From Cepaea nemoralis (Eukaryota > Mollusca > Gastropoda > Stylommatophora > Helicidae): a DNA stretch of 64,000 bases. Positions 46,559 through 57,473 of the stretch are shown here, in pieces. Under the pieces are notes generated by a model. The model made no database searches, was not told the DNA's origin, and saw only the letters and a program-made list of their open reading frames with translations. The translations under genes were made by a program, and so were the position numbers. Every line of letters begins with the position of its first letter. The first letter of the stretch is position 1. The DNA lies in contig JACEFZ010017423.1 of the NCBI GenBank assembly GCA_014155875.1, forward strand, positions 225,819 through 289,818, in the 5' to 3' direction.

Positions 46559-47551
46559 TAGTTATCAGTTATCAGTTATCAGTTGGGGTATCTTCACTGC
46601 ATTCCGGACAGGTCCATAGGTGCTCAGATCCTCCCCCCCCCCCCCCAGCATATGCATCAGGGTCCGGTGGCTAATAGTGCCAGTTCTGTGTTGGTTGACG
46701 AGGCACCTCGTTTTCCCGATGTACCCCTCGTGTCTGGCCGTGCCATTTCTTACTCCCAAGTCCTTCATCCTGGACAGCGATGTGGATTCACTGACGTCAA
46801 AGTCCTCTGTTCTCAACATATCTTTAAGGACGTTAATAACATCGGCACTATCCATGGGCTGGCCATCTGCAGGGGATGCAGAGCCAGCCAGTTTATCAGC
46901 TCGTTCATTTCCCTCGACTCCCGCATGTCCCGGGACGAAGACGAAGGTGACTTTACGGACAACAGACTTCCGCAGCGACTCAGTCCACTGTCTACGTACA
47001 GATCCAGCTTCGACCTTCCGAATCATGCTCAGTGAATCACTTAGTACACACACGTTGCTGTAATGCTGTGATTCCAACCACGTGAATGCCTGTGTTACTG
47101 CCATCACTTCCATCGTCATGCTGCTCGTGGTCATGGAGTGGGCACCACTGGATTCTTGAACGGTTCGGCCCGCTGAATGGGCTGTAAATGCCCATGCACT
47201 TCTCTGCTGCTTTACAACAGATCCATCTGTATAGATGAGCACTTCGGGGCTATCTGAGTGTTCATAGATGAGCGCGTCGACCTCTGCATTGACAGCGGCA
47301 GGGTTCTGCTCTCTGCACCGTCTGTCGAGTGTGATAATGCAGGAGAAAGTGCACTTAAAAGCTGGGGGAACCGGCACCCATTTCTTGCCGCGGTTGATAC
47401 TGGTAAGACTGCACACCTGTCTGACGACATCTTATGCCCGACCCATCCAAGATTTGCCCCTCTTTAGCCTGTCACCCTTTTCTCTGAATATAGCTTCATG
47501 CAGAGGGTGCCGCTCATCTGCATATATTTTTAAGTATGCTCGAGCTCTCCA
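46559..47551 (-). mobile_element. LINE-R, 5'-truncated copy with RNase H
   Basis: Flanks are gagacagcgat (46548-46558) and gagacagtgat (47552-47562), an 11-bp TSD with one difference. On the minus strand the coding part runs to a tail made of three AACTGAT repeats (46559-46583). A C-run at 46627-46645 interrupts the coding end. The unit body continues across the insertion. Confidence 0.9.
46565..47551 (-). pseudogene. LINE-R RNase H domain
   Basis: RNase H removes the RNA strand of the RNA-DNA hybrid during retrotransposition. Upstream of the first in-frame Met (47416) the frame continues with YADERHPLHEA and a stop near 47430, the linker from the lost reverse transcriptase. Counting from that Met, all four catalytic acids are present: D64 in YTDGS, E103 in MEVMA, D127 in LSDSLS and D173 in GNERADKLAG, plus H164 in PGHAG. 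The C-terminal end has NQHRTGTISHRTL. The enzyme domain looks intact, but the element has lost its RT. Confidence 0.9.
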
Positions 47552-47562
47552 GAGACAGTGAT

Positions 47563-48469
47563 GAGTAAGGGGTAAGAGACGGGTGTGTTTTGTCACCAAA
47601 TTCTCGTATTAGAAAGAAAACTAAGGTAAAACATGCTACATGTTCGGCGACTGAGGGCTTATTGCATGCAAATGAACATCTCAAATGGCGACTTGTCTTT
47701 GCTAGGAATCAAATATAACTCCAGCGTTAAGGCAAACATCAGCGACTGCTGTAATCCACTTGTGTATCAAAGACAAACATCGATATTATCTGTTCTTTCG
47801 CTCCATTACAAGTCTCTACAACCATATTTGATATCATTATGAGGCACAAGCACATGTGCCTGTCAAAAATATTAGAAGAACAATAATGAACTAGTCGTCA
47901 GTAATTGCTTATAGCAACGGATATATTATTGCCTATGTAGAATGCCTTTGGTTTGTGATATTATCTACCACATGAGGTCACATACTGGAAATCTAAGATA
48001 TCGCAATTACTTTAATTTATTTTAGTAGTTTATGATCAGAGTGGCAATATATTTCATTAGATATTATGCAGTACGTTCTTGAAACTAACCATTTGCATTT
48101 CAAAACCTTCACTTACATGTCAATAAATTCACTTTTCTTGTCTCCCTTACACCTCAAAACATCATTTCAATTTATTTCCCTTGATACCTATGTAACAGAT
48201 TTCTACATTTTTACCTGTGAAACATTACATTGATCGAAACGAGCTGCAATATTCATAAGACAAGTAACGGTTGCAGTGGGATCTAACAAAAGGAAATAAA
48301 CACGGTTTGGTACGTGTAACTCCTGCAAACATGTCATATACTAAACACAGACACAGTGTACATACCTTACTACCTTACAACAACTCTACAATGGTGAACA
48401 TAAATTTAAAATAAAAAAGAGGGGCGGGGGGTAGTAAAATATAAAACATAGAAAATGAAAATAACATGT
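47563..48469 (+). repeat. Unit body to G-run
   Basis: Palindrome at about 47842-47861 (aggcacaagcacatgtgcct), single 48-bp module near 47956, 'cggttgcagtggg' near 48268, G-run 48420-48431. Confidence 0.7.
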
Positions 48470-48785
48470 CCAAAACATTGTGACGGTCTACGTCTAATTT
48501 CTCTAATCAATTTACGGTGTTTGTGTGCTTCTTGTACGGCTTGGACATTGGTTTTTCTGTCTGTCCCTGGCATTTTCCCCCAGAAACCGAATTTCCACAT
48601 CCATAAGATATTTTTTTTTCAGTGTGTCTAATAATTAATTATCCACGCTTCACATCCATACAAAATTACAGGTTCTATGTAGCACCTCGTCAAGGCAACT
48701 CCCATCATATGTTATGACTGTTCCGAGATAGCTGTACCAATTCACTTGTTTAAGGAATATTCCCATTTACTTGTACTATTTTCTT
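48470..48785 (-). mobile_element. LINE-B C-terminal fragment (antisense)
   Basis: The minus strand reads MPGTDRKTN, then KLIREIRRRPSQCFGHV (48406-48600 region) and on to the NYLGT-like stretch near 48730. It is frameshifted. Confidence 0.72.
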
Positions 48786-48789
48786 TTAT

Positions 48790-48960
48790 TATTGTTGCGT
48801 ATCCTTCTTCTTCTTCTTCGTTCATCCGGAGTTTTTTTTCGGATGTGATTGCGTTGTGCCTGTTTACAGCAGAGCTGCGTTCTTGCGCCGTTAGGCCGAC
48901 ACATCCGACTTCTGCGGGCATTTGTTGACCGGGTTAACCTTCCCGGGGGACTGTTGCGTA
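48790..48960 (-). repeat. Single antisense unit of the 136-bp repeat
   Basis: The reverse complement matches 43341-43480 (PGKVNPVNK-like) and ends in a GAA-type run (TTC run at 48808-48822), which could be a retroposition tail. Confidence 0.55.
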
Positions 48961-49054
48961 TCCCTTATGGGACGTTGCAGTCAACACCAGCATTTTTCAG
49001 CTGCCGTTGATGTACTAGGCAAGTGTTACGTTCAGTAGTTTACTTATATATTAC
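48961..49054 (-). mobile_element. S2 SINE fragment (antisense)
   Basis: 'gacgttgcagtcaacaccag' and 'gttcagtagttta' are the reverse of the S2 3' half. Confidence 0.55.
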
Positions 49055-49159
49055 ATTATGGTATTTCCGTTTTCCTAGTGACGACCATAATCTGTGTCTT
49101 CATACAGTTGTTCACTGTGTGCAGCAACCGCATCTACTAATTGTTGCAGAGACTACTCC
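49055..49159 (-). mobile_element. LINE-B RT fragment (antisense), duplicate of 1065
   Basis: Paralogous to 1065-1190. It is interrupted by the LINE-A tail and resumes at 49970. Confidence 0.7.
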
Positions 49160-49735
49160 ATTCCATTGGCACCTTTCCGTCTTGACAGATGATAGTTTGT
49201 GCTCTAAAAAGGCATAATAACTTTTAACTATGGCGGTAGCGAATGTGACTGATAAGGCCAATTTGCGCTGTAAATGTCCGTTCACAGTGGGTGCATGTGA
49301 ACACGTGGTCATTTCCACCATCATGCACCATCTTACGTCTCAAACGCTTGGTGTGTGACTTTTCTGCAATAATTTTCTCCTTTGACTTTATTCCATTTCT
49401 GATATTTGCCCTCCATGCAACACGTTCAGCGGCGACTTGCTCCCAATGTGCATTATCAATGCCTGTATCAATCATGTCCCGCTTACACACATCTTTGTAT
49501 CGTAGTAGAGGCCGACCCTGAGATCTCTTACCCATCAGTAATTCACCAAAAAAGATATCCTTTGGTATTCTACCATCATCCATCCTCCTAAGATGTCCTA
49601 TCCATCTAAGTCTACGAAGACTGAGCATGGAATAAACTGTCACACAACCTGATCTTTCCAATACTTCAGTATTTGTGATTTTATCTTGCCACTTAATACC
49701 AAGAATTCTTCGCAGACACCGCATATGAAACTAAT
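49160..49735 (-). mobile_element. LINE-A 3' end, 5'-truncated (antisense)
   Basis: The minus strand has an open frame of about 166 codons (49724-49224): RCLRRILGIKWQDK, VTVYSMLSLRRLRWIGHL, RSQGRPLLRYKDVCKRDM, WEQVAAERVAW, then the C2H2 finger from FTCTHC to HIRYRH and a stop. It is cleaner than the copy at 41288-41756 and shows what that one lost. About 25 bp of 3' untranslated sequence follow. The site is empty in the other block (1155-1180). Confidence 0.88.
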
Positions 49736-49969
49736 TGTATTTTAAATATTGAGCACAACCCACTACTGGCAACGCCGATCGCATTCTGGTGTGAACCTAA
49801 GGCCTATCCACGTCAATATGGAAGCTCGTCAGTAATGCATATCCCTGACCGGATCCGGAAACAGTCCAAATCACGCGTGTGAAGCGGGTGTGTAACCACG
49901 CGGCACACACTGGACACACCAAATTATCACAACAGAATATCACAACGCTACCCATTGTAGGCATGCAAT
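49736..49969. other. Stretch unique to the second block
   Basis: About 235 bp between the LINE-A 5' junction and the resumption of antisense LINE-B. It is absent from 1065-1210, probably inserted with or next to LINE-A. No motif was recognised. Confidence 0.45.
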
Positions 49970-50194
49970 TGAATGCAATTAACACTGTATCATCCGCATA
50001 TCTAGGCTTGGCCATGAGAATATTAAGAAAGGTCCCACGGGATGGGATGGGATGGGACAGGCATAAATTACCATGGGATGGGATGGGATGTATCTCGTAT
50101 CTAATGGTATTGATGTCACGTCCCCCAATGGTGATTCCTCTCGTATCTAATGGTATTGATGTCACGTCCCCAATGGTGATTCCTCTCATGTCGT
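49970..50194 (-). mobile_element. Antisense LINE-B, GGGAT stretch and 2 minisatellite units
   Basis: Paralogous to 1180-1435 with a shorter GGGAT region (50039-50093). Confidence 0.7.
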
Positions 50195-50400
50195 GTGCCA
50201 TGGAGGTGGACAAGAAGAAGACCACAACGCAGATGGATTCAAGATGTGATAGGTAGTTTACACATGACACAACAGAGGCTTACAGTGGAGAGACAGATAA
50301 ATAGACCGTTATGGGAGTAAAGTTCTTCACAGGACAAGCGAAGTGGTTACGCTACCTGTCTCGCGTTCTGAAGGTTGTGGGTTCGATTCCGACGTACGTC
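50195..50400 (+). mobile_element. S1 copy 9
   Basis: Paralogue of copy 1. A box 50336-50346 and B box 50380-50390 (ggttcgattcc), 44 nt apart. Confidence 0.75.
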
Positions 50401-50779
50401 GTTTGATTCACGAGTGCAGTTTACTCTGTACGACGCGTTTGGCAAGCCGGCCTGCGGAATGATACTGGGCCATATGGGATACAACTCGGTGCAATGAAGT
50501 CGATCCTTTCGCCTTTTAACAGATTCAGTTCCAAACAAAAGATTGGTTTGGATCTAACAAATATGGATGGCGGTAAATGATAAGCAGAGAGGATTTGTCA
50601 CAGTTATGTCATAATGCCGAAACAGTGATGAGCCGACCAAGTAAGTGGTAATACACGGGAGTGATTTGTCACCAAATTCTTGTAATAGACTGAAAACTAA
50701 GGTAACACATATTACATGTTTTTTCGACTGTGAGTTATTGTAGCTGAACACCTCAAACAGTAAATCCATTACGTGGAAT
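50401..50779 (+). repeat. Unit body, truncated
   Basis: Paralogue of 1641-2049, with a deletion of about 55 bp after 'gcagtttactc'. Confidence 0.68.
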
Positions 50780-51029
50780 GTCAGCACCAAAGATTCATTG
50801 TGTGGGCTTCACAAAAAGGTGGAAAAAGCGTCGCAGTGGCACAAATGGGAATATTACTTGGCTTGCAAACCTAGTTTGTGGAAAGTCTGAACCGATAGCT
50901 CGCTAAGTGGAGGTCATCTGCAGACTGACCTCTCCTGGTTTGCGTGGGGAGCGGCCTGTGGCGAACGAAATGCCCAATATACGGATGTGAGGCTAAGCAG
51001 CAATGTGCAGGACGTGATGATTCCTATGT
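50780..51029 (+). repeat. Repeat shared with 2050-2305 and 42713-43030
   Basis: Nearly identical to 2050-2305. See 42713 for the longest copy. Confidence 0.55.
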
Positions 51030-51335
51030 GCGACAATTGCATCTACAGAATGTTGTAGATTATGCCTATTGTCTGCAATGAACACTGTATCATCCGCATA
51101 TCTAATGTTATTGATGTTACGTCCGCCAATGATGATTGCGCTCATATCTAATTTTATCGATGTTACGTCAGTAAATGATGATTCCTCTCATATCTAATGT
51201 TACTGATATTACGACCCCCGATGATGATTCCTCTCGTATCTATTGTTAATGATGTTTCGTCCTTCAAGGATTATTCCTCTCACATCTTATGTTATTGATG
51301 TTACGTCCCTCGATGATGATTCCTCTCATATAGTG
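51030..51335. repeat. 46-bp minisatellite, 5 units
   Basis: Same unit number and order as 2306-2605, so the array was already expanded before the block duplicated. Confidence 0.82.
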
Positions 51336-51545
51336 TACAAAGGAATTGGAAAAGAGGAAGACCACAACATAGATGGATTCAGGATATGATAGGTAGTTTA
51401 CACATGACAGTGACAGAGGCTTACAATGGAGTGACATTTAAATAAACTGTTATGGGAGTAAATTTCTAGACAGGACAAGCGAAGTGGTTACACCCCCTGC
51501 CGCGCGTTCAGAAGGTTCGATTCCAGCGTACGTCGTTTGGTTCAC
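51336..51545 (+). mobile_element. S1 copy 10
   Basis: A box 51477-51487 and B box 51514-51524. A 7-bp deletion ('ttgtggg' lost) shortens the spacing to 37 nt, unlike its paralogue at 2744-2798. Confidence 0.7.
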
Positions 51546-52087
51546 GAGTGCAATTTTCTCGGAGAAAGCCTGGGGCTTGTCGCTGGACCTTTTTGACTTT
51601 TAACAGATTCAGTTCCAAACAGTAGGTTTGCACATAATAAAAATTTATTGCGGGAAATGGTAAGTAGGAAGGTTTTGTCACAGGTTTAACTCAATGCCGC
51701 GACAGTGATGAGCAGATCAAGAGATGTGTATTGTCACTAAATTCTCATCTTAGAAAGAAAATTAAGATAGAATATGTTACATGTTCGGCGACTGACAGTC
51801 ATTACAGCTGAACACATCAAAGACGACTTATCTTTTCTAGGATCAAATGTAACTCCAGGCAAACATCAGCGACTGTCGTAATCCACTTGTGTATCAAAGA
51901 CAGACATCGATATCATCTGTTTCATCGGGCCATGAAAAGTCTCTGTGATAATATTTACTATCATTATGAGGCACATGCACATGTGCCTGCCAAAAATATT
52001 AATTAAGCAAGCATCTATGGTACCAGTGGGATTAAGCGGATATTGCAGTAGATATATTATCCCGTAGGTAGAATGCATTTTCTTTGT
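51546..52087 (+). repeat. Unit body with palindrome
   Basis: The palindrome aggcacatgcacatgtgcct (about 51968-51987) is perfect in its 9-bp arms. Confidence 0.75.
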
Positions 52088-52327
52088 GATATTATCTACC
52101 ACATGAGGTCACATACTGGACATCAAATATATTGAGATATTATCTACCACATGAGGTCACATACTGGACATCAAATATATTGAGATATTATCTACCACAT
52201 GAGGTCACATACTGGACATCAAATATACTGTGATATTATCTACCACATGAGGTCACATACTGGACACCAAATATATTGTGATATTATCTACCACATGAGG
52301 TCACATACTGGACATCAAATATATAGC
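52088..52327 (+). repeat. 48-bp tandem repeat, 5 units
   Basis: Units start at 52088, 52136, 52184, 52232 and 52280, exactly 48 bp apart, with 'gatattatctaccacatgag' at the start of each. Other units have one copy and the paralogue at 3355-3430 about one and a half, so it is a recent local expansion. A repeated HTGH peptide can be read through it by chance. Confidence 0.95.
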
Positions 52328-52820
52328 AATAACTTAAAATTTATTTTAGTAGCTTTTGATCAGAGTGGCAATATAGTTCCTTAGATATTATGCCCCACGT
52401 TCTTCAAACTAAGTCTTTGCATTACACAGCCTTTATTTATACTTCAAAAAAAAAAATTATTTTTCTTGTCTCCTGTGTTCCTTTAAAACATAATTTCATT
52501 TTATTTCCTTTGATACCATGAATTCATAGTATACAGATTTCTACATTTTTACCTACGAAACATTACAATGAGTTGAGCTGAATAGAGTAGAGGTGAGCTA
52601 AGAACTATCATCACTGCACTCAGGACATTCCCATACGTCATGATTCTCAATGCCTATAACCTACACAATATGCAAATATATTGCCGGGAGTTTGTAAATT
52701 TTCACTACACTTGGTATGTAGCGCACATTTGAAAAATGAAGTACATTATGTCATTAAAAATGTGCTAAAACATTAATTAAATTAACTAAAGACACTACCA
52801 TCGTCTAACGCTATTGTGGA
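52328..52820 (+). repeat. Unit continuation
   Basis: Paralogue of 3431-3933, ending in gtgga (52816-52820), the left TSD of the LTR. Confidence 0.75.
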
Positions 52821-53561
52821 TGCCATGAGATGGATACAAGTAATCTAGTAGATGTGTCAAATGAGGAGAGTAGACAAGTGCCGCCCATACACAGTTAGGG
52901 AAAAGTGAGGAAACAACGGTGACTTGAGTGGGCGGAGCTAACGCTGTCACATGACTGCGCTCTGGCTAAAAACGGCAGACATGTTTTTGACATTGAAGGC
53001 CGAGACGTGGTTAGGGACAGTTCGACTAAGCAAAAACAGTCAGCGATAATAGCATCCGAGACTGATGTACAAGTCAATTTATATTCCCTTTATGGAATTT
53101 GTTGATAATGAATCAACATTCTGAAGCCGAGGCCTGATGATAAGGCCGCGAAAGCCAGCAAGTGGCAGTTTGACATTCAACACTGTTTGACAACACACTC
53201 GACCAGAATGGCGGTCAGCTGCACGCAGTGACAAGTGATTGTTGGCTGCGGTGATTTGTAGGTTGCAGTGAGTAAACAACTTAATTAGGTTTAAGAATGT
53301 GATAGATAGTTAGACAGGAGATTTTCTTGACGATCAGGCATTTGTACAATAATCATGCACGGCAGGGCGTGTGCGGCCCACCCGCAGTATGCGATAACGA
53401 CTGAAGGTCGGCAGTGGGTGGGAGCCACGCTGAAGGCTGTTCTGCAATAAACTTTATTTGTCAAATTGAGGACGCAAAAGTTCCATGTCAAGTCTATTGT
53501 TTGTTGTCTTTAAATTGCCTGGTGTTGTTATTAGATGAGCCACAGCAACAACTCCGTGGCA
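52821..53561. mobile_element. Solo LTR (741 bp) with 5-bp TSD
   Basis: Starts TGCCA and ends TGGCA, a perfect 5-bp inverted end of the TG...CA type. The flanks are gtgga (52816-52820) and gtgga (53562-53566). The duplicated block has the same place without it (gtgga once at 3929-3933). An AATAAA at 53446-53451 is about 110 bp from the right end, as in the R region of an LTR. No internal retrovirus-like genes remain. The family (Gypsy, BEL or Copia) cannot be told from the LTR. Confidence 0.92.
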
Positions 53562-53566
53562 GTGGA

Positions 53567-53884
53567 GAAGCTGGAAAGTATCAATGAAAAATTGTCATAA
53601 TAGGTATTTGGAGTTCAAAGAATTACTCCAGCAGACAACAGCCATTCGCTGTATATTGCTGCACGGTGTACTGTGGAGCACATTTTATTGTTTATGACAT
53701 CATGTACTTCACTGTTCAGATTTGTTCTACATACAAAGTGTAGTGAGACTTTACAAACACCCGGTAGTATAACACTAAATCAGACGAGAAAGGCCATCTA
53801 GGTTTGACAAAATAGGAGGCAGGTCTGGTCATGAAACTACCAGAGGACATCAATCAGGCCTAGATCGAACGAGAACGGCCTAGC
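53567..53884 (+). repeat. Unit continuation after LTR
   Basis: Paralogue of 3934-4258. Confidence 0.72.
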
Positions 53885-54342
53885 AGCGAGTATGGAGCGG
53901 TGAAAAACGAGCTTTTCAAGCTGGGTCACAATGATATGTATAGGATACTAGTAGTACATATGTTAGCTACACAATATGGGTTAACGGTTTTTGACACGAT
54001 GTTTATTACTGTTGTTGTTCTTGCTATTGTTATTGTAGTTGTTGTTGTTATATTTGTATTACATATTTGTTATATGTATTGTTGTTGTTCTTGCTATTAT
54101 TAATATTATTATATTCGTGTTGTTATTGTTATTGTTGTTATTATTATTGCTGTTGTTATGGATATTATGATTATTTTTATTATTATGTACATGTTGTTGC
54201 TATTGTTCTTGTTATTGTTGTTGTTGCTCTTCTGTTATTATTATTGTTGCTGTTATTATATTTCTATTGTTGTTATTGTTATTATTATTGACGTTGCTGT
54301 CGTATTTGCTGTTATTTTTGATGTTATTGTTATTGGTGTTTG
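53885..54342 (+). repeat. TTG/TTA array 6 with leader
   Basis: Paralogue of array 1. Leader at 53885-53997, triplets to 54342, with different triplet numbers. Confidence 0.92.
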
Positions 54343-54496
54343 TGACATGGTAATCGCGTCCTCCAAGATTTCCAGGAACTTGGTCTCAAGTATGGATGAC
54401 CATATAAGGACAGGCTACGATATATTTCGAACAAAGGACATCGTAACTGGAATGTACACAGCGGCAGGCAAGGTCTGTGATTGGGATGATTAACGT
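54343..54496 (+). other. Short open segment shared with 4718-4870
   Basis: Reads about 50 codons from the array edge to TAA at 54491-54493, including SSMDDHIRTGYDIF and AAGKVCDWDD. It is the more open of two copies. No family was recognised. It is followed by the G-run and E1. Confidence 0.3.
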
Positions 54497-54869
54497 GAGG
54501 TAGCTACATTCCGAATAGGTTAGAGTGGGGCCGAACGAAAGGATGGCCCTCACTTTAAAATATAGTGTCACGAAGTCAAGTCGCTTCTCATTTCGGGGAG
54601 TTCTTTGAGTTTTTTGGTTTTTTTTTTTTTGGGGGGTGGGGGGGGGGGGACCCACAATTTGCACTTTCTGCATAAATTCATTATATATGTTACAACCATG
54701 CCTTTGTTTCCGTATACAAACTGGGAAACTGTGAGATTAATGTTTCATTGAAAAGTGGCCGCAGTTTCATTGTCTGCAGGACCGACAGGTCTGTTCAACA
54801 TGGTTCCCCTGTGCTTGCAATTTCATTTAGCTATGATTAAAACTCTTGTATGCGTTGTGAATATATCTC
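54497..54869. repeat. Flank of E1 with T-run and G-run
   Basis: Paralogue of 4871-5219. A T-run and G-run at 54617-54650 have replaced the 'tttgcgcccaaat' of the other copy. Confidence 0.55.
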
Positions 54870-56415
54870 ATTATCAATGCATATAAATCTGCAAACTCTC
54901 TATGTGCTGTGGAGTAATTTTTATTTTTATTTTTTTTGTCTGAGTGCATATTTTGAACATCTTTCCTTAAGCTGGAGAAATGTCCACTATCTGCGTATAA
55001 CAGGCAAAGTAAAGGCATATACATAAATGTTGGAGAGGAGAGATGATGATCCTCCTTAAAACATTTAATTTGGAGTAAAACACCTGAATGTCCTGCAGGA
55101 ACTGGTGCCAGAATGGAACAATATTGTTTATAAGTTGGATATTCATTGCATTTGGTGAATGAATTAAGATAATTAATATGTGAGGTCTTTTCTTTTGAAT
55201 GGAAGGATACCTAGGAAAAACAATTATGTACAAAGGAGAATAGTGAACATGGTTATCAAATTCCGAATGAATCAAGGTATTACTCAACTTTGAGACTATA
55301 TGTGACAGGCATGGGCGAAGATGACATTGCTTATCTGGTATCCTAAAATTTGAGAGCTCTGTAGTGGGTATTGGATGGAGAGGAGCCAGCTCTTGGGTTG
55401 ATAACTTCATGGGACACTACGGCTTTCTTCCCCTTTTGTTTATTTTTCCCTGGGGTCAAAATTCCCTTTGTTTATTTTCCCTTTTCCTTGGGGTTTTACC
55501 TTTCTTCCATTTCAAATGATCATATAATTGCATTTATGGTACCAGTAGATATATGTTTTGATACTGGATTTTCAGGTACTGGTTAAGTGGTTAAATCCAT
55601 CCAGAACCAGATTTGACTGTTGATCTGAGTTCCTGGCTGGAGAGATGACGAATCCTATTTGGGAAGAATCTACAGGCGAGAGTCCCATCCAACCACATAA
55701 AGCAGGTAACCCAGTATCACTATGAATCACCCAGGGGACCTTTAGCCTGTACCCGTGATTAGAGAGGCAACCTCGCGAACATCCTACCTGAACCAGAACA
55801 ACAAACTTACTATGGACCCAATTTATTTAGTCTTACAGAACATTTGAACATTTAGGGTCCAAAAACCAAATTTGGAGTGGAGTGGATTGAGCTTAAGATA
55901 GAGAATTAAGATTATTATTATAACATAACAGATCTATGGGTATGATTCAATCCACTGGGGAAATATGGGTTATGTTTTTCTAACAAGGTGAATGTTTAAT
56001 GTATTCATGGACACGTGCCATGCCTTTTGAAATGGGTGATTATTTTGTGATCAGAATAGCCACAACCCATCCCCAGTTTGTTTTATATTAAGTTTAATAG
56101 ATATTTCATTTTTCACTTCAAGTGTTCCATTAATTCTTTGAGTATTCGTGTTAATGTCTGTTAACCGTTAATTCACCCTGGATATTAATTATTTATCTGA
56201 GTGTACAGTGGCAAGGAAACTCCACAAGTTTATTATTATTCAAGGACATCGTTTTCTTGTTGACCTTGGGGACTTCCTTGGCTCCCCTGGACCATATTAA
56301 TAACCTCAAGTAATTGAGCCATTGAAGGCAACTAAAATTATAGTGGGACAGGATCACACTGGGAAAGAGGAATTATAGTTTTCCTCTATCTATTTGAGAT
56401 TTCCTAAGATATACG
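54870..56415. repeat. E1 copy b
   Basis: Paralogue of 5220-6775. The longest minus-strand frame here (54967-55410, 147 codons) is in a different frame from that of copy a. That argues against a conserved protein. Confidence 0.6.
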
Positions 56416-57191
56416 ACAGGACCTAACAAAAATACATGGTGGAAAGTGATAAGTACGGAGGTTTTGTCACAGTGGTGACTGAATGCCGAGACAGTGATGA
56501 GCAGACGGAGTAAGGAGTTAGACACAGATGCGTTTTGTCACCAAATTCTCGTATTAGAAAGAAAACTAAGGTAAAGTATGTTACATGTTCTACGGCTGGG
56601 TGGCATTTCAGCTGAACACGTCTACGGTGGCTTGTCTTTGCTTGGATCAAATATAACTCCAGCGTTACGGCAAAAATCTGCGACTGTCGTTGTTTTTTTT
56701 TTTACTTTTTTACTTTTTACTTGTGTATTAAAGACGAACATCGATATCATATGTTTCTTTACTCCATTAATAATCTCTATTACCACATTTGCTATAATTA
56801 TGAGGCACATGTACATGTGCTGCCAAAAATATGCTTATCTAAAAATGTTCACTACAACGATTAAACGGATATTGTAATTCATATATTATCCGTATGTAGA
56901 CTGCACTTCCATTATTATATTATCTACCTCATGAGATCACATACTCGAATTCTAAGATATCGCAATTGCTTAAATTTTGTTTAGTAGTTTTTGATCACTG
57001 TGGTAATATTTTTAATTATATATTACGGTATACGTTCTTCGGTCTAATTATTTGCTGTATACAACCTTCATATTTACTCCAATAAAATTGTGTTCTTGTC
57101 TCCCTTGTTTCTTAAAAATGTCAGTTCAATTTATTTCCCTTGATACTAAGAATTCCTGTTATACATATTTCTACAGTTCTACATATGAAAC
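56416..57191 (+). repeat. Unit body with palindrome
   Basis: Paralogue of 6776-7528. Palindrome at about 56801-56820. The left MITE TSD tatgaaac is at 57184-57191. Confidence 0.72.
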
Positions 57192-57401
57192 AAGGGCCGT
57201 TCCGCGCTATGATACAGAGAGGCGGCCGCATCAGGCGGCGCCCTACGGGGGCGGCAGAAGCAGTGAAATCGAAATACAATTTGAACTATTCAACAATTAA
57301 AAATCTTTAACGGGCGGCATTTCGAAAATTAAAAAAAATCATTTAAGGGGCGGCATTTCGATGACTTGCTTCATAATGTGAAAATCTACCTCACGGCCCT
57401 T
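57192..57401. mobile_element. hAT-type MITE, copy b
   Basis: Ends aagggccgt and cacggccctt. The exact 8-bp TSD tatgaaac is at 57184-57191 and 57402-57409. Paralogue of 7529-7751, not a second insertion. Confidence 0.85.
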
Positions 57402-57473
57402 TATGAAACATTACAATGATTGAAACGAGTTGCAATATTCATAAAAGAAACAACGGCTGCAGCAGGGTGTAAC
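57402..57473 (+). repeat. Unit stretch before the LINE-B insertion
   Basis: Paralogue of 7752-7820. The last 8 bp, ggtgtaac (57466-57473), is the target duplication of LINE-B. Confidence 0.75.

Noticed and set aside
46583..47063. Plus-strand frames of about 150 codons
   Set aside because: They are shadows of the antisense RNase H domain, which has clear catalytic motifs on the minus strand.
52088..52327. CRISPR-like array of 48-bp repeats
   Set aside because: Repeats are contiguous without spacers, in a eukaryotic context.
52199..52384. Repeated HTGH peptide resembling zinc-finger linkers
   Set aside because: The period is 16 residues from a 48-bp repeat. There are no paired cysteines and other units lack the frame.
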